Origin: Heliocidaris erythrogramma
Taxonomy: Eukaryota; Echinodermata; Echinoidea; Camarodonta; Echinometridae
DNA length: 64,000 nucleotides
NCBI GenBank assembly: GCA_025617745.1
Contig: CM046858.1
Location: 46,019,197-46,083,196 of the forward strand
Direction: 5' to 3'
In this document: piece after piece, positions 56,581-64,000 of the stretch
Layout: every line of letters begins with the position of its first letter
Position numbering within the stretch: the first letter of the stretch is position 1
Made by a program: the position numbers and the translations under genes
The notes under the pieces: model-generated
Database searches by the model: none
Told to the model about the DNA's origin: nothing
What the model saw: the letters and a program-made list of their open reading frames with translations, nothing else

Positions 56581-58128
56581 TAAATTCAGAGAATACGGCG
56601 TCAATCCGTATTTTGGATAGGGAGGAGGGGAAAGACGGCCAAGTGTAAAGATATTCATTTCGTACTCTATAATCATAACAATGATGATAACAATTATAAT
56701 AAAATCCAGAGAAATAGCCATTATTATCGTAATTCCTATCAATATTATCATTATTATCATTATGATTATTATTATTATTATAATTATTATTATTATTATC
56801 ATCATTATTGTTATTATTATTAATATTATTATCATTATTATAATTGTTTCTATTATAATAACCAATATTTGTGAGCGAGCGTGGAGAGCGAGCGCCTCAG
56901 GAATACATGTTTAATTTCTCATAAAATGATATTACTTCGGCGATTAAAATACATACTGATGTATAGAAGAAAGTGAATGATCGGATTCCGGATTAAATTT
57001 CCTACAACGAAATTGGCTTGAAGTTATTTATATAATGTATATACCGCTTTGGAAAATGAGACACACCAAAGTTCCAAGTAGATCTTTACAAGCAGAAAAT
57101 GGTCACGTAATGTTTTTGAAAGGGGGAGCTGATGCCTCTTGGCAGAATATCATACTCCCCGTTCGTACAATTTGCAAGCGAGCGAAGCGAGTTAGAAAAA
57201 AACATAAAACCCTTTTTTATTGTAATGGAAATGCAATTTCGCCATCAAAAGACAAATATAGAACATGTAATAATGAGCCATGAATAATATTACTGAACCC
57301 TACTGCCGAATATGGAATATTTGGGCACTTCACTCGCCCTAATGAAGGGCGTTCCCTGTCCCAAACTATTCCGTTTCTAAATCTTACACGATAGTGAGCA
57401 AGTAAAAAAAAGGAGATATTGTCTATAGAATAATGATTTTAGCCGACCATCTCGCTTCCCAAAATAACAGGATGTTCGGGCACCACGCTGCTGGATTCCA
57501 GCGAGCCAAACATTGACACTTTATTATCTTTAAGATGTAATTACTTCGTGAACATAAATTGTGATTTAAAAAGTATACTATGAAAAGTGTAAACTAAAAA
57601 TATTACAGAGAGTTCATAAAGGAGTCACTGCTATTGATAAGTGCCCTTTTTGTCTTGTGATAAGTGCCCTATACCTATATACCTATATATATATTTAATA
57701 TATTGTTCGTATATACTCCGATGTCGCTTACAAATTGAGCCCTAAAGTCCACAAAAGAACCACATAGGCCTACCTAGCTCAGAGAGGCTTCCTATATAAT
57801 AGATTCCGATCCCCTACTGATATCAGCATAATGAGAGGCAGTGGAGCAGGGGGCAGTTATACAAGAATGAGCAGTGCCCTTACATCAAAACAGGAAGAAG
57901 GACAATTTCTTTCTAATTTTTTTAAAGCTCGCTGGCTACGCCCCCTCGCATTTACCATTGTCTTTTTATCATATTAGGAAAATCGCTGTTATTCAAAATA
58001 TCTTCAATATGAATAATCAGATCATTGCACTCAACTGTAAAATATTTTTTTTTTTTTTCTTTTTCATCTAGAACCATGCTAAGACATAAACAATAATGTG
58101 TCGAAAATGATATTCGATAGTGTATTAA

Positions 58129-58242
58129 TGGGTGGGGACACCAACAAAAGCAATATACTATTGTCTCAGCTCAAAGTGGCATTTCCCGCAATTTTTTCAC
58201 CCTTTGCCCCCAAAGTGCCCCTTTTGTTGGTGCCCCCACCCA
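58129..58242. repeat. 114-bp hairpin
   Basis: TGGGTGGGGACACCAACAAA at the left pairs with TTTTGTTGGTGCCCCCACCC at the right, with a loop of about 65 nt. Could be a small MITE; an RNA hairpin is possible but unsupported. Confidence 0.6.
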
Positions 58243-59173
58243 TTTTGAAAGACGCTCCACCGCCCCTGCTATCACCCACACTGGGAGTTACTAAAGTTCT
58301 GGATTCTGATCTTTACCTCCTATTTTGCTCTTTTTAGTTATATATTGTGATATGATTTACATTGCATACAAGAATTATCTTTTGATGAACATTGACGAGT
58401 GCATATGGACGTCTATTAATGACGTCTATTATTCACAAGTAATATAATTTGATAATGCTGAACTCACTTTCCTTTTCAGATGATGATAGAATCTTAATTA
58501 CATTCAAATGATCCTAATGATTACTAAAGTTTGCAACCATGGGCCTATTTCTATCTGTCAACCTCAAAACACATATCCAGTGGATCCAAATTTCTACATA
58601 TCCATAATGAAAATTATAGTGTCCAAAGCATATTAAGCTAAGGCTGGCTACTAAAATAAGCAATTTTTTAACACGTAATTTTTTTCATTTAGTATGCATG
58701 AATGTGTAAAATTATTTGACTATATAAATTCATTATGCAAAACATAACATCATATTTTACTCCCATTTCAGGCTAATGTTGTGGGTTGTGACCATAGCTT
58801 TAATGCCAAATGAATTTAAAGTAGAGAAAACCTTAGGTTGGTGAAACATTGTAGATTGACAGATTGACGGGTATTATATGAATACACAGATGAATTAAGA
58901 GTGAACATGACTGTCATCAAATAAACTGGGTAATTTTCCTGATCGGTAACTTATACGTAAAAATGAGAGTGTTAAGATATATCATTTCAGGTAAAATATT
59001 AAGGTGCACAAATATACTTCTTAGAATAATGTTTGTAAGTGTCTTTTGTTGATAGCATTTAAAGATGATAAAGTGTCCTTTTTTCTCGTTCGTTCGTAAA
59101 ACTTAAACTTTTCTTGGATGCCTCGTTCAGCAAATATACACATATTCGTGTTGCAAACTGCCCAAAATCCGAC

Positions 59174-59466
59174 ATATGATGCACCACGCGTTACCCCGGG
59201 TTATAGCGTTGTACCCCAGGGTACCATAGTGTCCCTGTATTAATTAAAGAGTTGCGACAACTGGGGATTTGAACGCCATTTTGTTTCTACTATTACATAA
59301 CATTTCTATTCAATTCCGATGAGCACCTGGGTGTTCTCAATAGAAAGAATTCGAACGGCATTTTGTTTCCAGAAAAGTGAGACGTCCATGTCGCAACTCT
59401 TTAATACAGGGACACTATGGTACCTCGGGTACAACGCTACCCGGGGTAACGCGTGGTGCATCATAT
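59174..59466. mobile_element. MITE with about 80-bp TIRs
   Basis: ATATGATGCACCACGCGTTA at the left is repeated inverted at the right (TAACGCGTGGTGCATCATAT). The pairing continues through GTACC...TAGTGTCCCTGTATTAA and AGAGTTGCGAC with few mismatches, leaving a roughly 130-bp centre. TATGATG/CATCATA ends suggest TA-target insertion. Confidence 0.8.
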
Positions 59467-60163
59467 CAAGTATAGGAGGTGATCATGTACATGAACTTTT
59501 CTTGTGTATTTCTTTGACAAAATAAAATTGTAGGTTAATTCTTTCCTCGCTCTCTTCGCTCGCTCATAAAATTTAGAAAATGTAGAAACATAATGGTGGA
59601 TTTTCGGGAAAGATGTGTCAGCCCCCCCCCCCCCCCTACTTAAAAAAAGGAGTTATGCGGCCCCTGTAATTATAAAAATTATAGTTAACCTATATCTGCG
59701 ATTACTCGATAATTTATGTTTGTATAAAGTAAGCAAACAGTGGAACGACGGTTTTAAGTCACTTCGAGGGGCATGGTGACCGCATCCACTTGGTTTCAAA
59801 CACGAGGCCCCCAAATACACGTAGTTATTGTATTAAGTTCCATTATATGAACTTTATAAAGATAACTGCGTACTGCAGTTTCTTTGGAGTGTAATGTATC
59901 TTTTGATACAAAATGTGTGTGTATACCCGGGTATGGTGTTACGTAACATTTGAAGGTCATATAATAAATGTCAATGAAAAATGGTAGGTTCGTATTTATG
60001 AGTAAAACCTTTAATCATTTGTACAGTCCAACCGTCTTCTTTCCTATTCCATTTTCTTTCTTTTTTTCTTATTTTTTCGCCATCCGATGAGGGAGGGGTG
60101 GGGGCGTTCCCTCCCCCCCCCCATTTCTACACCTCTGCTCCTGATGAATTTGCTTTTTTTCCA

Positions 60164-60699
60164 GGAATTATGAACCCTATTTCATTTTTCGGAAATACGA
60201 ACCCTATTTCATTTTCGGAAATACGAACCCTTTTTCATTTTCGGAAATACAAACCCTATTTCATTTTCGGAAATACAAACCCTTTTTCATTTTCGGAAAT
60301 ACGAACCCTATTTCATTTTCGGAAATACGAACCCTTTTTCATTTTCGGAAATACGAACCTTATTTCATTTTCGGAAATACGAACCCTTTTTCATTTTCGG
60401 AAATACAAACCCTTTTTCATTTTCGGAAATACGAACCTTCGGAATTATGAGCCCTTTTTCATTTTCGGAAATACGAACCTTCGGAAATATGAACCCTATT
60501 TCATTTTCGGAATTATGAACCTTCGGATAAACGAACCGTCGGATAAACGAACCTTCGGAATAACGAACCTTCGGAATAATGCAACAAATGTTCGGAATTA
60601 CGAACCCTTTTTCATTTTCGGAATTATGAACCCCCAGGCATGGGAAATTAGTGTTTCGGAAATACGAACCTTCGGAAAAACGAACCTTCGGAAAAACGA
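60164..60699 (+). repeat. Right foldback arm, 26-bp and 16-bp tandem repeats
   Basis: Inverse orientation of the left arm: 26-bp units nearest the interior, then 15-16 bp units (CGGAAAAACGAACCTT) at the outer edge. More variable than the left arm, with unit-order changes and a unique GCATGGGAAATTAGTG insert near 60640. Confidence 0.95.
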
Positions 60700-62842
60700 G
60701 ATGCCCCCGAACAGAATGTAATGAAGCAAAATACAAGGTGTTCAGTTACTGTCCTTTGTGTTATTTCAGAACTAAAATAATGAATCAGATATGAACAGAA
60801 CTTTGAACAGTCTGAAAAGGGTCTATCAGACGTTTCCTTTGCCTTCCTTCCGAAATCTATTCTAATCTACAGCGACATACATCACGATTATTTACCAACT
60901 AAGTTATAGCACGCACTAGGTCCACTATCCACCAGCATGGCAAATAGATTCATGCACTCCTATCTTGCACCTTTGTTAGGTGACCGCTTTCCAATTTCAT
61001 CACTTTCCTTTTTCTTATTTGGCAAGAATTTGCTTGTTTTTTTTTCATTTTATTTTAACATATATGTACTACTGGAGCATTATTCTATTTCTGTATTTCA
61101 GAAAAGTGATTTTTTTTCATGTGTGTATTGTGAAGTCTTTCCTGTTGTATCACAATTCTTATCTTTTCAAAGTTCTTTTTTGATCAACCTTACAATCAAT
61201 AGGTCACATGACCAGATGATACATAAAACTCTTTACCACCCAACAACCTCTCTCTCTCCTTCTCTTGGTCTCTCATTCTTGGTCTTTGTTTCTTTCTTCA
61301 CCTCTCTTTTCCCCTTTCTTTCCTTCCCTCCCTACCTCCATCCATCTATCCTTTAATTCATTCCTCCACCAATCAATCACCCCATCACTCCATCTATTTA
61401 CTCTTCTATCTCTCTGATTTAACTTGAACATGAGAAGGAATGCATCAGCAATGATTATCATCCCGGTAACGGTTCCTCCGCCCTGTATCCATCTTAATCA
61501 TTGAGATTGGAAGACTTTAATCAGCTGGAGAGGGCAAACATCACATAGAGGGACGATCTATTCCTGCCTCACACACGCTGGACCTAATTCATACAGATCT
61601 CCTAACCAAAGTGAATTGGTGATATCCGCCTAGCTATCGATCGCATTCAATAAAAACGCTATTAAGCTGCTCAACAAGGGTATGGCACCCAATTTGATCA
61701 AAATGAAAAGTCCTGCAAAGCTGCAAAGCTTCTAGAATTTCCTTCTGTTTTCAATGTTACAATTTCTGTCTAATGAAACCAGTCTACCTTGGTTCAATAA
61801 TCTAAAATGGCCTCATGAACTATGTCATGAGAAAATTATTTAATATGCTGCATGAACTTCATAATCTTGATTGACAATTTTTAAAACAGTTTAATCACAT
61901 GAAGCTAAATTCCTGCCCCTTTTTCATCCACCTAGAATTGGTCTGACCTAGACGCATCCAGAATACAAAATGCATCTTGTTGAAAGATCATTTTATTGTA
62001 GTATGTTATAAACACATTAAGTGTGTAAAAAACCTCAACCTTGAAAAGGCTTATCATTACCAAAACTGTCATTACATTTAAGTCAAATTACAACTTTTAA
62101 CTTACCACTATCACCAGCAATTTTTATGTTTGCATTTTGGACACGTCTTTTCGTGCCATTAACTCATATTATTTAACACATGGTTAAAAACCTTCTAGCT
62201 TTCAACAATGTTTCTTCCACTATCTAGTCATGTTATCTAGCACAGATTTCTAACTTCTTTCAAAATAAATTTGATTATGTTTAATAAACATGAAATGACC
62301 CATTGAATTTGTATGACTTCTCTCTTTCTTTCTTTTCTCTTTCTCTTTCTCTTTTAATCTCTACACAATAACATGTCATCTTTTATTCTACCTTTCTCTC
62401 TTCCTCTCTCTCAATATCATATATTCACTAATGATAATGATGAACCTAGACAGAACATAACAAACATCTATCTGTGGTGTGAAAAATTGGTTGCCTAAAG
62501 GGGATATAGTTGTAGAACAGCAGCTTTCTTGGGTGGGGAGCAGTGATAGGTAATCAGGGAGTTCTAGCAATACCAATCAGTCCACCCATCATTCAGTCCA
62601 TACATCATTCATAGTGAATGGGACTGAAGGGATACCAATTAAAGCTTCATCCCTTGTCACAGGATTGACTAGCTTCTCTCTCTAAATCCTCCCTAATCTA
62701 GTCAGCGTTTACGGATCATCTACCAACCAGTCACAAGGGGATGGTTCAACCATGGGGATCTGCTCACATCTAAATAGTTTACAACATGTTCTGTCTGAAT
62801 GGTCATCACTCTGATCCTGTATTCTAAAGACATACATACATA
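60700..62842. other. Unique sequence with CT-rich tracts
   Basis: CT-rich stretches at 61245-61345 and 62315-62415. Frames in this part have no recognisable domain. Confidence 0.5.
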
Positions 62843-63053
62843 CAGCCATGGAAAAAATATTAGACCAAGAATGGTTACTGAAAGTGTTATATTTGTGGTA
62901 AGAAGGAAATTAAGTATCATAAAAGCAAGGTAGGATTGCTGGAATTTGTTATTCATTCAATGAAATACAAAGACAAATCATTTTCATTAGTTTCAATGCA
63001 TATTATAGTACCTTTATTACAGAAGCTTGGTCTAATATTTTTTTCCAGCACTG
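62843..63053. mobile_element. Small Tc1/mariner-like MITE
   Basis: CAGCCATGGAAAAAATATTA at the left and the inverse of the right end (CAGTGCTGGAAAAAAATATT) are followed by AGACCAAG at both ends. TA precedes the left end. About 210 bp, non-coding. Confidence 0.7.
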
Positions 63054-64000
63054 TTTATGTACAATGTCTTGAATTAAGCTTAGATTTATAATTTATATAT
63101 CAAATATCAGTCCTAGTCATAATCTGTAGACAGGAAATGGTGCGCTTAGAAACATCTGTATTAAGCGCCTATTAAATATTTTATATTACTATTATTACAA
63201 TATTGAGGGTTCAATTCTTTAATGTGACTTGCTTTAATAATCCAATAAATAAAATGAAATGTTATTCAATTTTAATCTATTAGAATTTAATTTTTATTTA
63301 TTTATTTCTTTCTTATATTTATACAGGGTGACTCATTATCACCAATATTGGCGGTCTTCCATGAGGCCCTGATAGCAATAATAGTCAACAAAATCGTGAA
63401 AATAAACTCATAACAAAAAATAAATAAGAACATACATAATATAAACAAAGTATTTGGTACACTCATAATTAATGTTTGTTATTTACGAAAATGTTGTTGC
63501 ACATTTCTAGCATCTTAATAAATCATATTGTATAGACGGTAATTATTTTCTAAAATTCGTTGAAAAATATCCATGTATATATTAGTCCTTTTGAAATGGC
63601 ATAATATAGTTTTGAAGCACGTATAGACTACTTTAGCTCAGTACAGAAACACACTTGGAATACCAAAATTGTTAAATACATATTTACAAAACATATTATA
63701 GGATAGTATACTTATTCAAAGATTACACAATGATCGCGTGTAACATACTATAGCAACTTAAACGTACAGTGTCTCTTATAAAACAGTAAAAATACAAACA
63801 TATTTATTACTGATAATGAATGATATGAAATCATTCATAAATTCTGAAAAGCAATATGTCATTGTACAGTTTGGGGCTAAGAAACAAACCAAAAATATTT
63901 TGCATATCCTGGCAACTAAAATTCACATATTTTCAAGGGGCATGATGGAAAATTAGTGCAAAAGATATTTTTTTTTAAACATCAAGATGATTATTTCTAT
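63054..64000. other. Unique AT-rich sequence
   Basis: Contains an ATTT-rich stretch near 63295 followed by ATACAGGGTGACTCATT and CTTCCATGAGGCCCTGATAG, which could be the 3' end of a short retroelement, but I cannot confirm this. No gene. Confidence 0.4.

Larger units (their letters stand above)
56590..60160. other. Interior of the foldback element
   Basis: Contains an ATT-rich microsatellite (56680-56860), two hairpin units listed separately (58129-58242, 59174-59466) and C runs. Small frames lack domains. No transposase recognised. Confidence 0.55.
56020..60699. mobile_element. Foldback (TU-like) element with tandem-repeat inverted arms
   Basis: Two arrays of the same short repeats in opposite orientation (56020-56580 and 60164-60699) enclose 3.6 kb. 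Outermost units are 15-16 bp (TTCCGAAGGTTCGTT), inner units 26 bp (TTCCGAAAATGAAAAAGGG...). The outer edges both read TCGTTTTTCCGAAGGTTCGT in mirrored form. This matches the modular foldback design described for sea-urchin TU elements. No clear target duplication and no transposase in the interior, which may be captured host DNA. Confidence 0.65.

Noticed and set aside
56068-56865. 265-aa repetitive protein over the left foldback arm
   Set aside because: The frame exists because 26-bp repeats cycle through frames without stops and then run into an ATT microsatellite. No coding signal.
60098-60721. 207-aa repetitive protein over the right foldback arm
   Set aside because: Same artefact as on the left arm.

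Overview
This is a eukaryotic, animal-like stretch of AT-rich DNA in which I find no convincing host protein-coding gene. All long open frames belong to mobile elements or are low-complexity or shadow frames. The content (DIRS and Penelope-like retroelements, many TA- or TTAA-flanked MITEs, long GA/CT and poly-G tracts, minisatellites, and a foldback element with tandem-repeat inverted arms like the TU elements of sea urchins) suggests a marine deuterostome invertebrate, perhaps an echinoderm. That assignment is inference.

The backbone is three copies of one DIRS-type (tyrosine-recombinase) retrotransposon, all reading on the minus strand: copy 1 (4243-10302), copy 2 (18123-24311) and copy 3 (31233-37103). 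Each has the classic DIRS layout: non-identical inverted terminal repeats (ITRs), an internal complementary region (ICR) that joins the reverse complements of both tips, a gag-like ORF, an RT/RNase H/methyltransferase-like ORF, and a tyrosine recombinase (YR) ORF. Copy 2 is close to intact: pol and YR are open and gag has a single apparent frameshift. Copies 1 and 3 share a rearrangement in which the gag C-terminus and RT N-terminus are replaced by a diverged gag-like block. They look like a chimeric non-autonomous lineage that amplified.

Copy 3 sits inside the GIY-YIG endonuclease coding region of a plus-strand Penelope-like element (PLE, 28932-38050). Removing copy 3 restores the PLE reading frame across the site. 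The PLE has 541-bp inverted arms, a 33-bp extension, an 11-bp target duplication (CCAATAATCTT), and a hammerhead-ribozyme-like motif in each arm whose core overlaps the ORF stop codon.

Region by region: 1-843 is one copy of a repeat found again at 42241-43082 (about 99% identical). 1.2-3.1 kb holds a 52-bp minisatellite and two TIR elements. 10.3-18.1 kb holds MITEs, a composite GCTCACCTGAG-bounded element, a LINE 3' fragment and GA repeats. 24.3-28.9 kb is mostly unique, with a degenerate repeat and a MITE. 38-56 kb is mostly unique AT-rich DNA with MITEs and minisatellites (60-bp, 145-bp and 306-bp periods). 56.0-60.7 kb is the foldback element. 60.7-64 kb is unique sequence with one small MITE.
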